Source: Flaccisagitta enflata (lineage: Eukaryota > Chaetognatha > Sagittoidea > Aphragmophora). From it: a stretch of 64,000 bases of DNA. The stretch lies in assembly GCA_965153355.1 (NCBI GenBank), contig OZ231127.1:100812001-100876000 (forward strand). Direction: 5' to 3'. Numbering within the stretch: position 1 is the stretch's first letter; each line of letters starts with the position of its first letter. Position numbers and translations under genes: made by a program. This document shows positions 1 through 11,950 of the stretch, in pieces. Under the pieces are notes generated by a model that worked only from the letters and a program-made list of their open reading frames with translations, was not told the origin of the DNA and ran no database searches.

Positions 1-594
1 TTTTTTTGTGTATTATCACTAAAGACCCTTTTGAATATTCTTTTTACACATTCATGCGCATTATTCCGTTCATGATGACTAATATTCAGAAATTTTTTTA
101 CCAAATAAAAATGGTTACTTTTTTTTTTCAAATAATATCACTGTAGGCTATAGTTTCTATTAATGTTTAAGCTAACTATCGCAGCCCTGTATTGGATCTG
201 TAAACCTACTTTACGTAGTAATATTTTACCGGACATATGGAGAACCTACGGGTTTTCGCTAACATAGGTCCCGACTATATCCAGTAATATATGTACTATG
301 CAATGATTACAGAAAGAATGCAGAGATGCGAACTCATGAGTTAATAATCTCAAAATCAAAATTAGTGCGAACATGCCATGCCACCCAGTATCCATGTTTT
401 CATCGACTAACAAAATTGTTTAGACAATAATGAGTCACGTGCCCACTTCCCAGCCCCATTCCCCCTTATCCTCCCCCCCTCTCCCTATCCCAGACGGTAT
501 GATTCACGAGTTGAGTTTTATCAGGAAGCCCTTTTCCCCACGCGACTGTAAGCAGGAAATATCGGTCTGTCAGTCTGTCTACTTGTCTTGCTAG
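1..594. other. flank of the first palindrome, no gene seen
   Basis: No convincing ORF or RNA gene. It is AT-rich with a C-rich patch near 445-490. Its reverse complement is recognisable, degraded, at about 12,117-12,600, so the large palindrome continues past the left edge of the window. Confidence 0.6.
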
Positions 595-901
595 TTTTTT
601 TCACATGTATATATTTGCATGTATTTCTAACTATCTATCTGTTTGTCTGTCACAACCTGTATGTCACGCTGTCACATACATGTATAGTATGTATAAATGT
701 GACCATTTACAACTGACCATTTACAATCCATCCCTACATCATATGTCTGCCCACCACTTTTTACACATACTGTCACCCGGGGTGACTCATTTTGAATTTG
801 AAACAACACCACTCGAATGTGAGAACTCAGCATCTGTTGGGGAAATATTCTATTGAAAACTCGAACGTATCCCCTCTTGATCATTCCATGAAAATTTAAT
901 C

Positions 902-1551
902 ATGGAATTTCTCAAGTCTCTCTCGTTTTTTCTCTTTATTTTGAGTGTGGCATCAGCACAGTATATCGACTGTGACAATATGCCACAATTGTGTGAAACT
1001 GAACAGCCTGAGACGCAACCGCCAATTCCACCGGAAACAAGACCACCAAAGACTGAAGCGACACCAACGGACAGTCTTAAAAGCTCAACTATGGGAAACA
1101 AAATGACATCGACAACGACAAAACAACAACCTCACGAATCAACGACAACGAAAACAACAGAAAACAGAGAAACAACAATGAAAGAAACAGAAGCAACCAT
1201 GAAAGAAACAGAAACAACCAAAAAAAACATCAAAAAAACAACGACGCAACAGTACAGAAGCCAAATCGACCCAGGGGACAAACGATATCACAACGGATAA
1301 AGGAGTGAATGAAACATTTTCAACCGAGACAACAAAAAAAACAACAGAAGAAACAAGCACAAAACAACCGGCAAAGGCGAGTGAAAAAGCTGACTTTTTT
1401 ATAAAGGAACTGCTTCAACTTAACGCCGTCCCTGACCTATTGATCGCCATCCTGTTCTTCTCCTCTATCTCTACGATATTGATTTTCTACCTCCTTTTTA
1501 AAAAAGTGCTGAAAAAGAGAAATCCATCTACATCGTCGTCTTCCACGAGAG
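902..1551 (+). CDS. exon 1 of mucin-like type I membrane protein, frameshifted
   Basis: Seen: the ATG at 902 starts a signal peptide (MEFLKSLSFFLFILSVASA). Next come a short two-cysteine, proline-rich stretch (CDNMPQLC) and a long Thr/Lys/Glu stalk with repeated KETET units. After a frame change there is a hydrophobic segment (DLLIAILFFSSISTILIFYLLF) followed by basic residues (KKVLKKR), the pattern of a single-pass protein with the tail inside. The first frame stops at 1298-1300; the second frame is open through 1305-1551. The two frames are separated by the GGGG run at 1274-1277, and a one-base length difference there would make them continuous. The exon end is proposed at G1551 before GTACAC; the right-arm copy has GTGACT there. 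Inferred role: heavily O-glycosylated surface protein. No family recognised. Confidence 0.62.
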
Positions 1552-1717
1552 GTACACTTATTCAATAAAAACCGTTGTTCTTTTTTTTTTCATTTCCATT
1601 CACATTCGCCCTCTACCAAAATTTTTTGAAAACGAAATCTTGGCAAAGATATAGAGAAAAGGCTTTATCCTCATTCAATTACACGATGTATAAAACATGA
1701 GATTACCATAACTTATG

Positions 1718-1822
1718 GTCGGTCAGTCGGTCGGTCGGTCGGTTAGTCGGTCGGTGGGTCGGTCTGTCCGTCAGTTGGCTGGTATATAAGCTGGTCTATA
1801 AGCTGGTCTATAAGCCGGGTTG
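1718..1822 (+). repeat. (CGGT)n tract and three ATAAGCTGGTCT units
   Basis: GGTCGGTC-type tetranucleotide repeats are followed by three near-identical 12-base units. Both are present in reverse complement in the right arm near 5822-5925. Confidence 0.8.
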
Positions 1823-1884
1823 TCATTAAGTAGGTGAGTTGTTCTTTCACTCTATTTTGATTATATCTTCATTCTATCTCCTTT

Positions 1885-2069
1885 TTAGTCGCGGACTAGC
1901 GACTCTATAAGAGGCTTTGTCCGTCCGTCCGTCGGTTGGTTGGTTGGTCGGTTGGTTGATTGGTTGGTTGGTCGGTGCGTCACGCTCGAGTTGAAAAGTG
2001 GGAAAACACGCATTTCCGCCCCTGCCCACCCGTCCGCGACTGGTATTGGCCGTTTATGCGGCCTTGTTA
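1885..2069 (+). mobile_element. GTCGCG-hairpin short element, copy 1
   Basis: It starts TTAGTCGCGGACTAGCGACT, a small hairpin. It then has a GGTT/CGGT tract and the block CCCCTGCCCACCCGTCCGCGACTGG, and ends GCGGCCTTGTT. The same start and end recur about 20 times in the window on both strands. No ORF, so it is non-autonomous. Confidence 0.75.
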
Positions 2070-2204
2070 GGTGCGACAAAGCTCCTCTATAACTGGCTCT
2101 GTCCGTCGGTTGGTTGGTTGGTTGGTTGGTTATTTGGTCTATTTGTGACACATTTATTCGACGATCAAAATGTCGCCCCATATTGGGCTACTTGGCCTTG
2201 TTCA
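2069..2204 (+). mobile_element. GTCGCG-hairpin short element, adjacent diverged copy
   Basis: A second, shorter copy is joined directly to the first. It runs from GTGCGACAAAGC through a GGTT tract to TTGGCCTTGTT. Confidence 0.55.
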
Positions 2205-2881
2205 ATTCACCTCAATTCACCTCATTTCACCTTTAGTTGACATCAACATCATTAGTTAGGCGCCTCTCCCGAAGGAGGACGCCGCACAAAGATTCAACCC
2301 AATGAAAATCACTCAGGATATCCTACTTTACTTTGTTACCTAGTCGTCGCGAGGGCAAAGCGAAGCAAAATACTATGAGTATTTTCTGGGACTTTACGTA
2401 GTGTCATTTTTGGGTAATTTTTGGTTCTCGAAACTTTTTTGTATCTGAAATCATCTTTGGCACAGGTCAATTTGTCTGACATATATCATTAATTTTCTCA
2501 TTGTGTTCATATTTATTTCATATAAAATGTTATTGTTAAAAGCCATTAAACAATTTTTAACAACTGTATCTCATTAACAATTTGTTTTTTAACAAACATA
2601 TTTTTAAAATAGAGCTCATAATCCAAAACGAATGATTTTCATAGAAATTTAATCATATTATGCAAAGCAGGGAGAATGAAAAATAGCCTCGATGTGAAGT
2701 CAAAAAAAAGAGCAAAAAAAAGAAGAAAAATTCACCAAAAATTGAGAAAAAGAAAGAAAAATTTTGGCTCAAACCACTTCAAACCTCGTTCAGGTTCGAT
2801 ATCAAATCCATTTTCAGTACTTATAGCAATCTTTTTAGCTCGAAAATCTCTTATCAAAAAAATTTTTGACAAAATTAATAA

Positions 2882-2885
<4 letters not shown>

Positions 2886-2974
<89 letters not shown>

Positions 2975-2976
2975 CA
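2886..2976 (+). repeat. (GA)n microsatellite grading into (GACA)n
   Basis: About 80 bases of GA followed by GACAGA units. At the equivalent position of the degraded mirror copy (10,258-10,325) there is a (TA)n tract instead of the expected (CT)n. Confidence 0.95.
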
Positions 2977-3180
2977 TAGAGAAACAGAAAGATAGAAAGA
3001 CAGAAAGACGATGCTTCAATGTATATCTTGATATTAAGGTAATGACGAGGAGATGTCCAATCTTGGAAGGAGTCATTTGCGCGTCTCCAAACGTTTTCCT
3101 TACGGGAGCTCTTCGACGCCTTCGTTTTACGTAATTTTACGGAAGATCATCAACTTCAACATTCTCTGTCCGACCAAGAG

Positions 3181-3653
3181 ATGGCCGTACCAACGATGAA
3201 AAAAAGAAGCAAATCTCAGGACCTGTATTGAATCAAAACGAGGGCCAATCCCTACCGATCCAGGACGAACAGAGCGGTGATTCAGGTGCCTTAAGTCTAC
3301 CCCTCACTGATGATCAAGTGTCTAGGAAACCACTACCATCAATCCCTACTGGCAAGAGGGGTAAGCGTAAGGCTCCAACCCCCCCCTCGGCCATGTCATT
3401 GTCTTCCATCAGCGAAGTTGCCTTACCCACCCCCTATGCGTTCAGGAATAGGTCTTTTCGCTCCTCATCAAATGCATTGAACGATGAATCAGTTTATCTG
3501 GAACCAGATTCTTTGCCAAAACCATTCCAATTGACACATAGCCAACCTCAAGATAGCGTCTATCGCCATGGAAACATGACATCATCTCTACAGTCCGGTG
3601 GTAATGACATGTCTCCTCGTACCTACCCTGAGACAGTCACTACGCATATGTGA
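3181..3653 (+). CDS. cytoplasmic-tail exon with SH3-type and tyrosine motifs
   Basis: Seen: an open frame of 157 codons ending at TGA 3651-3653, directly after an AG at 3179-3180. The G left over from exon 1 (phase 1) plus AT here restores the same frame through 3228, so exons 1 and 2 join without a shift. The tail holds RKPLPSIP, which fits the class I SH3 ligand pattern, then RKAPTPP and two tyrosine motifs, ESVYLEPDSL and DSVYRHG, in a serine/proline-rich chain. Known: such motifs recruit SH3 and SH2 adaptors in many receptors. Inferred: this is the signalling tail of the left-arm membrane protein, about 374 residues in all. It lies in the palindrome spacer, so only the + strand copy can use it. 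The acceptor choice is by eye. Confidence 0.5.
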
Positions 3654-4870
3654 ATCTTTAAGCGACTCTAACACCAGCTATCTGTCTATCTGTATGTATA
3701 TATGTCTGGCTATTTGCATGTCACTATTTGAGCGTATATTTCATTCCCTGCCCAAAATCATATCTCTAAATATCCATGATCTTTTTTTCGTGGCGATAGA
3801 CGTTATTACTGTCAAATATCGTCATTGCTTTAACATTGAGAATCAAATGAAGGTAAATCATAATGAACTTTGTGTTCTTTATTTTAATTTTTTTCACGTG
3901 CGATGGAAAATTAGGTTAGTGAGAGAGTAAGAATCACACAAACGTCAGATAATTTAGTCAGTTTCAAAGTCCATTATTCAGCGAGATCCTTTTGAAGACG
4001 ATTTTCTTCCTGAAAGAGACAAAGAGAGCGACATAAAAAATAAATAAACACTTTAATATATTGTTTCTATCTTTGCCTCAACACCAAACAGGTTCACATT
4101 CGCTGCCTAGATGTAAGATTTTTCTACAATAACTATGTACATCATACCAGGTATGTTTATTTGGTCACCTCGTATTTGACACTACAAAATACCCTACAGG
4201 GCTCAAAAGACCCATGTATCAAAACTTTGGTTCCTTTTTTTGGCAAAGTTTTTTTATGTAATTTAGAGTTGCTTGAAAGAAACTGAACCTAAAATGACTA
4301 TTCTTTCTCGCGACATTCTTATCTCAAGTGCTTTCCACTTGAAGGTTTCTTACTCGAGCGATCGAAGCTTAAATTACTATCCAAAAGTTTAAATGACATA
4401 TATTTCTTTGACCAAATTCCCCAATCGAACGACCTCCCACTCGAGTCTCTTTCTCCCACAAGCCACTTCCCACTTCCCACTTCCCACTCCCCAACCCCAA
4501 TGTCCTTCTCCCTTCCCAGTCTCCCTATAACCAACCCTCCCACTAATCGACACTACAATCTACACTACACAAGCCTAGCAAGAAATCACCTTATCAGTAG
4601 CAAGATCTTATCAATTTTGACCAACACTCTAAAACTAAATCTAAGCGAGACCTCTTTTACTACTATGTAATTGTTGAAACAATGTTTTAATGGGAGAAAT
4701 AAAGGAGATTGAGTTGAAGGATGGAGAATTATTTGTATAATATATGCGAGACATTTGAGTAACAGTTCTTAGTTGCATAGAATGTAAATCGATGTCAAGA
4801 TGTTTTTTTGAAAAATTTGAAAGGGAAAGGAAACTTTCCAACATACTTTTGGGAGGACCTGGTTCAATCA
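3654..4870. other. spacer of inverted repeat 1, no gene seen
   Basis: AT-rich, with a stretch of CCCACTTCCCACTCC-like units near 4445-4500. A degraded reverse-complement copy of this whole spacer is recognisable at 8756-10,446. No supported ORF. Confidence 0.6.
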
Positions 4871-5432
4871 AATTTTTCTTTCTTTTTCTCAATTTTTGGT
4901 GAATTTTCCTTCTTTTTTTTGCTCTTTTTTTTGACTTCACATCGAGGCTATTTTTCATTCTCCCTGCTTTGCATAATATGATTAAATTTCTATGAAAATC
5001 ATTCGTTTTGGATTATGAGCTCTATTTTAAAAATATGTTTGTTAAAAAACAAATGATTAATGAGATACAGTTGTTAAAAATTGTTTAATGGCCTTTAACA
5101 ATAACGTTTTATATGAAATAAATATAAACACAATGAGAAAATTAACTATATATGTCAGACAAATTGACCTGTGCCAAAGATGGTTTTAGATACAAAAAAG
5201 TTTCGAGAACCAAAAATTACCCAAAAATGACACTACGTAAAGTCCCAGGAAATACTCATAGTATCTTGCTTCGCTTTGCCCTCGCGACGACTAGGTCAAC
5301 AAAGTAAAGTAGGATATCCTGAGTGATTTTCATTGGGTTGAATCTTTGTGCGGCGTTCTCCTTCGGGAGTGGCGCCTAACTAATGATGTTGATGTCAAGT
5401 AAAGGTGAAATGAGGTGAATTGAGGTGAATTG

Positions 5433-5755
5433 AACAAGGCCAAGTAGCCCAATATGGGGCGACATTTTGATCGTCGAATAAATGTGTCACAAATAGACCA
5501 AAACACCAACCAACCAACCAACCAACCGACGGACAGAGCCAGTTATAGAGGTGCTTTGTCGCACCTAATAAGGCCGCATAAGCGGCCAGCCTGATCGCGG
5601 GCGGGTAGGCGAGGCCAGAAAGTGCGTGTTTTCCCTTTTCAACTCAGGCGTGACCTTGCAAACCAGCAACCAATCAACCAACTTGACCAACCAGCAACCG
5701 ACGGACGGACGGACAAAGCCTCTTATAGAGTAAGCTAATTAACGACTAAAAAGAA
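5433..5755 (-). mobile_element. two adjoining GTCGCG-hairpin elements, mirror copies
   Basis: Reverse-complement counterparts of 1885-2069 and 2069-2204, beginning AACAAGGCC and ending ACGACTAAAAAG. Confidence 0.65.
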
Positions 5756-6087
5756 TAGAATGAAGATATAATCAAAATAGAGTGAAAGAACAACTTACCT
5801 ACTTAATGACAACCCGGCTTATAGACCAGCTTATAGACCAGCTTATATACCAGCCAACTGACGGACAGACCGACCCACCGACCGACTAACCGACCAACCG
5901 ACCGACCGACCGACTGACCGACCATAAGTTATGGTAATCTCATGTTTTATACATCGTGTAATTGAATGAGGATAAAGCCTTTTCTCTATATGTTTGCCAA
6001 AATTTCGTTTTGATAAAATTTTGGTAGAGGGCGAATGTGAATGGAAATGAAAAAAAAAAGAACAACGGTTTTGATTGAATAAGTCAC

Positions 6088-6758
6088 CTCTCGCGGAAGA
6101 CGACGATGTAGATGGATTTCTCTTTTTCAGGACTTTTTTAAAAAGGAGGTAGAAAATCAATATCGTAGAGATAGAGGAGAAGAACAGGATGGCGATCAAT
6201 AGGTCTGGGACGGCGTTAAGTTGAAGCAGTTCCTTTATAAAAAAGTCAGCTTTTTCACTCGCCTTTGCCGGTTGTTTTGTGCTTGTTTCTTCTCTTGTTT
6301 TTTTTGTTGTCTCGGTTGAAAATGTTTCATTCACTCCTTTATCCGTTGTGATTTCGTTTGTCCCCTGGGTCGATTTGGCTTCTGTACTGTTGCGTCGTTG
6401 TTTTTTTGATGTTGTTTTTGGTTGTTTCTGTTTCTTTCATGGTTGTTTCTGTTTCTTTCATGGTTGTTTTTGTTTCTTTCATTGTTGTTTTTCTGTTTTC
6501 TGTTGTTTTCGTTGTCGTTGATTCGTGAGGTTGTTGTTTTGTCGTTGTCGATGTCATTTTGTTTCCCATAGTTGAGCTTTTAAGACTGTCCGTTGGTGGC
6601 GCTTCAGTCTTTGGTGGTCTTGTTTCCGGTGGAATTGGCGGTTGCGTCTCAGGCTGTTCAGTTTCACACAATTGTGGCATATTGTCGCAGTCGATATACT
6701 GTGCTGATGCCACACTCAAAATAAAGAGAAAAAACGAGAGAGACTTGAGAAATTCCAT
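6088..6758 (-). CDS. second copy of mucin-like membrane protein exon 1, frameshifted
   Basis: Same layout as 902-1551 on the opposite strand: signal peptide from the ATG at 6758, Thr/Lys/Glu stalk, frame change, membrane segment and basic stop-transfer residues. The stalk carries an additional repeat unit, giving 139 residues before the first stop instead of 132. The frame change sits at the same G run (6362-6365), so it is either ancestral to the duplication or a systematic sequencing error. A donor GTGACT follows position 6088. The tail exon in the spacer is antisense to this copy, so as drawn this copy lacks its cytoplasmic domain and reads on into non-coding sequence. Confidence 0.55.
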
Positions 6759-7286
6759 GATTAAATTTTCATGGAATGATCAAGAGGGGATACGTTCGAG
6801 TTTTCAATAGAATATTTCCCCAACAGATGCTGAGTTCTCACATTCGAGTGGTGTTGTTTCAAATTCAAAATGAGTCACCCCGGGTGACAGTATGTGTAAA
6901 AAGTGGTGGGCAGACATATGATGTAGGGATGGATTGTAAATGGTCACATTTATACATACTATACATGTATGTGACAGCGTGACATACAGGTTGTGACAGA
7001 CATACAGATAGATAGTTAGAAATACATGCAAATATATACATGTGAAAAAAAAACTGTCTATCTGTTTGTCTATCACAACATAGCATGTCACTTGTGCACA
7101 TCATATATAGTATGCTATAAATATGACCATTTATCAATCCTATCATATATCTGCCACCACTTTACATACTTGTCACCAGAAGGTGACTTCATTACAATTT
7201 GAAACAACCACTTGAATGTGAACTCATCTGTTGAAATATTCTGACTAGCTCAGGCATATCCTACGTCATTCCATGAAAATTTAATC

Positions 7287-7962
7287 ATGGAGTGCAATCT
7301 CTACTCGTTTTTTCTGTATTTTGAGTGTGGCATCAGCACAGTATCGACTGCGACAATATGCCTGGTGTGTGAGCTGAGCAGCCTGAACGCAGCCATAATT
7401 CCCACGAGCTCAGAACCACCAAAGACTGAGGTGCGCCAGTTTTGTCTTAAAAAGCTCAACTATGAAGCAAAATGACATCGTGCTGACAAAACAACGCGAA
7501 TCGCGACAGCGAAAACAACGAAAACAGAGAAGAAGCTGCTAATGAGCAGATTATGAAACAGAAACAACCAAAACATCAAAAAACAACGGCGCAGCAATGC
7601 AAGCAAATCGACGAGACAAACAGTCTAGCGGATAAAGGTGAATGGTATTTCAACCGGAACAACAAAAAAAACAGAAAAGCCTGCTCGCCTTCAGCAGGCT
7701 GAAAATGCGAAGCCAAGGGCAAGCCAGCAGCGCCGTCCCAGACCTTGATGTCGATATCTCTTCCGTGTGTTTTTCTACCTCCTTTTAAAAGTCACAGAAA
7801 AAAGAAGAATCATCTACATGGGTCTTCAGCGAGAATGTATTCAATCAAGCCCGTTGATGCCATTTCCATTCACATTCTTACTACCTAAAATTTGTCAAGC
7901 AGGCAGCAGCAAAGGCTGTCTCATTCAATTACACGATGGCACTTCGTATGAGATTACCATAA
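7287..7962 (+). pseudogene. degraded copy of the membrane protein exon
   Basis: It aligns to 902-1600: the start context CCATGAAAATTTAATCATGGA, the signal-peptide region, the ACAACAAAA-rich stalk and the CCTCCTTTTAAAA after the membrane segment are recognisable. Many indels remove the reading frame. Either a dead copy or low-accuracy sequence. Confidence 0.6.
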
Positions 7963-9779
7963 CGTGATTCGTCGATCGTCGTGTCGGTATCGATAAAATC
8001 CCAGTGGCTATTTATACGCTTTGTCGCAGTCTATATGCGGGTCAAGTAGGTGTGTTTCACTATTTTATTATCTTCATTTATCTCCATTTTAATCAGCGGA
8101 CTAACGACTCTGCAAAACTTTGTCATCGTCGCGTCGGAAATTGGTGGTGTTGATTGAACGGTGGTCCGTGCGTCGTCGAAAAATGAAGGAAGCTCACCCT
8201 GCCCGCGTGTATTGGCGTATGCGGCTGACAAAGCGCTCACCAATTATGTGGTGTTGATTGAGCGGTTGGTGTTTTATTATTTATTATTATTCGGCGATAT
8301 TAACTGCGCTGTTCAATTCTGAATTCATTCACGCGACATCAACATCGTGAATCAAACGCCACTCCCGAAGAAAGCATTACAAGTCAGCAATATCCTCAGA
8401 TATCTGTTACTGTTATTTTTAGTGTCGAAATGCCAGCAAAATATATTCTGGACTACGAGTAGTGTCATTTTGGAAGCAATTTTTGGTTCTCAGGCACACA
8501 TATCTAAACCATCTTTAACTGGAAGTCAATTTACTCTGACACTCTGTTAATTTTCTCATTATTTATATTTATTTCATATAAAGCTGATTATTATTAAGGC
8601 CATTAAGCACAATTTAACAACTGCTATCTCATTAATCATTTGTTTTTAACCTTATGGCCACAAATAAATCATAATCTAAACAATGATTTTCATGTTAATC
8701 ATGTCATGCAAAAACAGGAAAATAACACTCGATGTGAAGTCAAACAGGAATTCATAAAGTGCTGATTGAACCGAATCTCCTGCTGAAGTTTCCTTTCCCT
8801 TTCAGAATTTTCAAGCATCTTGACATCATTTGTTATGCAGCTAAGAAGACATACAATATTCTCATCATGTCTCCTTATTTCTCCATTGCATGTTTCAACA
8901 ATTGCATAGTAAGAGTCTCTTGGAGATTTAGTGTTAGTCATGATAAGATGTTGCTACTGATAAGGTTTCTTGCTAAACAGCCAGCCAGTAACAGGCAGTG
9001 TCATGGAGGAGCAGTACTAGAAGAGAAGGCAGAACGACGAAGTGAAGGTGGGAAGTGAGTGGCTGTGGAAGAAAAAGACTTCGGTGGGAAGTGTTCGATT
9101 GGAAACTGGTCAACCTGTGTCATTTAAACTTTTTGGATAATGAGCTACTTGATCTTTTAAAAGTACCAAGTGAAGCACTAGTAAATAACCATGAAGAAAA
9201 AAATAGTCATTATTCAGTTTCTTTCAGAAAACAATAAATTATAAAAAACTTTGCCAGAACAAGAATTATTTATGGAAGTCTTTTGAGCCACTGTAAGTAT
9301 TTTGTAGTGTCAAACTGAGTGACAAATACCTGGTATGATATTACATAGTATTGTAAGAAAATCTGCATCAGACAGCGAATGTGTATTTTGTGTTAGTAAA
9401 AGATAGAAAACATTATTTATTAAAAGTGTTTGTTGCTTTTATGTCAGCCTGCTTCATTATAACAGGAAAATCATAAAAGAGTTTCTCGCTGAATAGACTT
9501 GCGCTTGTGCAGCTATCTGACATTTATGTGATCTCTCACTAACTGAACTCCCATCGTAAAAGTAAAAGACACAAGTTCATTATGTTCTTTCATTTTGATT
9601 CTCAATGTGTAATGACGATATTTGACGTAATAAATCTATATATAAGATCATGGATATTTAGAGATATGATTTTGGAGCGAAATGAATATACGCTCAAGTG
9701 GGTGGCATGCAGACATCTCATGCAGATGGAGCAGATAGCTGAGTGTTAAGTAAACATATGCGCAGTGACTGTCTCAGGC

Positions 9780-9995
9780 AAACCACGAGAGGAACATGGC
9801 ATGCCACAGTTGTCATGTTTCCATGGCGATAGGTCTTGGGTTGGCTATGTGTCAGGCAAGTGGACAACTTAAATCAGTTCCAGATAAACGATTCATCGTT
9901 AATACGACTGATGAGCGACTATTCCGAAAGTGCTGCTGATGGAAAGACAATGATGGCCAGGAAGGTGGGCTGCGCCGAGTGGTGATGGCGATAAT
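9780..9995 (-). pseudogene. degraded copy of the cytoplasmic-tail exon
   Basis: Reverse complement of about 3410-3655. The CATGTTTCCATGGCGATAG and GGCTATGTGTCA landmarks are intact, and the frame is lost to indels. Confidence 0.6.
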
Positions 9996-10257
9996 TTCGA
10001 TAGCGATCATCGTGGCGTTTTATATCACCGCCGCAATGGATAGGCCACCATTTGATTACAGAGTCTGATTTCCACTGTCGTGTATCTTATTGTCGGGCAA
10101 GAAAATGTCAGTGAAAGATGCTCACGCGTAATAGCTCCGCAGGGTGGGCGCGACATAATGGCTTCCTTCCAGAATTGAACATCTCTCGTCATTACATAAT
10201 GTCAAGATATGTGAAACATCGTCTTCTGTCCTTCTGTCTTTCTGTTGTATCTGTCAT

Positions 10258-10340
10258 AATATATATATATATACTATATATATATATATATATATATATA
10301 CTATATATATAAATATATATATATCTCTCATATATATAAT
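10258..10340. repeat. (TA)n microsatellite
   Basis: TA repeats with a few interruptions. By position in the mirror copy this should be the reversed (GA)n tract of 2886-2976, of which only CTCTCA remains. Confidence 0.9.
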
Positions 10341-11389
10341 GGGTTATAATTTTGTCAAAAATTTTGATAAAAGCATTTTAAACCTAAGATTATATAATAC
10401 GAAAAATGGAATATCAGGCCTGAACAAAGATAGTTGAGCTCAAAATTTTCAACTTTCTTTCTCAATTTTTTGGTGAATTTCATAACAATCTTTTTGACTT
10501 CATCGAAAATTCATTCTCCTATTACATGTCATTTCTATGAAAATCATTCGTTTTGCTCTAGCTAAAATATTAAAACAAATGATTGAATACAGTTGTTAAA
10601 ATTGTGTAACTGTATGGCATTTTTATGAAATAAATATTAACACAATGAAAATTAACTATATGTCAGACAAGTGTTACAGCAAAAAATGGTTTTAAACTAC
10701 AAAAATTTCGAAAATAAAAATTACCCAAATGACTAAATAGGTCAGGAAATATATGTCTTGCTTAGCTTTGCTTCCGCGCTCGCTAAATGGGCCTGGTGAT
10801 TTCATTGGGTTGAGTCTTTATGCCTTTCTCGGGAGGCTGACTAGCTGATGTTGATGTCAAGTAAGTGAATAGGTAATTAGTAATTTGGGTGGGGCCAAGC
10901 AGCCCAGAGGCGACATTTTGTCGTCGGAGTAAATGTGTCACATGGGCAAAGCACCAATAACCAACAGGCCCAGCCGACCTGGTTAGAAACCAGTTATAAG
11001 TGCTGTCACTGCCTAACTAGGCCGCATAAACAACCAATATCGCAGACAGGTGGGCGAGCGTCGATGTTTTGCGTGCGCCAACTGTAATCTTGGCGACCAA
11101 TAATAGCCGGCGAGGCGAACGAGCAAAACTCTTATAAGTCGCTGATCCGCGGCGATCGGCTGAAGATATAATCAAAATAGAGTGAAAGAAAGCTCACTGC
11201 ACAACGACTATATTTAACTTATAGACAGCCTGTACTGGCGCCAGCAGGCAACAACTGGCTGACCGGCCATATGGTAATCTCATGTTTATATCGTGTGTGA
11301 ATGAGGATAAAACTGCTATATATGTTGCCAAAATTCGTTTATTAAAATTTTGGTAAGAAGAAAAATGTGAAATGGAAATGAAGAACAAC

Positions 11390-11950
11390 GATTTTTTGAA
11401 TAAATCACCTCTCCTTGGCAGCTGGCTGATGGAGTTTCTCCTTTCAGGACTTTTTAAAGTAATCAATATCGTAGAAGATGAAGCAGATGGCAATCAACCG
11501 TCTGGGTTGTGGACTCCTTTATAAAAAAGTCAGCTTTTTCACTCGCCTTCTCGACATTTGTGCTGTTTCTTCTGCTGACTTTTTGTTGTGCTCAGTATGT
11601 TTCATTCACTCCTTTTATCCGATTGTATTTAAATTTGTCCCACAATTCTGAACTTTCTGCTGAAGCAGGTGTTCGTCGTTATTTTGATATTTTGGTTGTT
11701 GTTTCATGGTACTCTGTTTCATTGTGACCTTCTTTGTTTTCTATTTATTTCGTTATCGATATTCGTAATTATTTGTCGTGTCGTCATTTATTTCCATAGT
11801 GCTTTAAAACTGTCGTTATGCTCAATCTGGTGGTCTTGTTTCCACGATGGGAGTAGCGGTTGCGTGCCGAAACCACAATTAATGGCATATTGGCAGTCAG
11901 CCATGCTGTGCTGACCATAAGAAGCGAAGAAACTGTTAATTCCGTAAGAA
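11390..11950 (-). pseudogene. second degraded copy of the membrane protein exon
   Basis: It aligns in reverse complement with 902-1560: TTTATAAAAAAGTCAGCTTTTTCACTCGCCTT, the GTTTCATTCACTCC junction and the stalk region are recognisable. No frame survives. Confidence 0.55.

Larger units (their letters stand above)
595..2765 (+). repeat. left arm of inverted repeat 1
   Basis: This 2.17-kb arm is matched in reverse complement at 4871-7051 with high identity, including the signal-peptide ORF, the (CGGT)n tract and the nested short elements. The breakpoint inside is at the GAAAAATTT next to position 2765. The arm carries exon 1 of a membrane protein gene on the + strand. Confidence 0.9.
4871..7051 (-). 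repeat. right arm of inverted repeat 1
   Basis: Reverse complement of 595-2765, ending in the A run at 7043-7051. Differences are few: one extra 18-base KETETTM-type unit in the stalk, scattered substitutions, and GTGACT instead of GTACAC at the proposed donor. Confidence 0.9.

Noticed and set aside
1885-2069. Calling the GTCGCG family Helitron outright
   Set aside because: Hairpin plus CTAA is suggestive, but there is no TC start, no A/T target pattern could be shown and no Rep/helicase is present.
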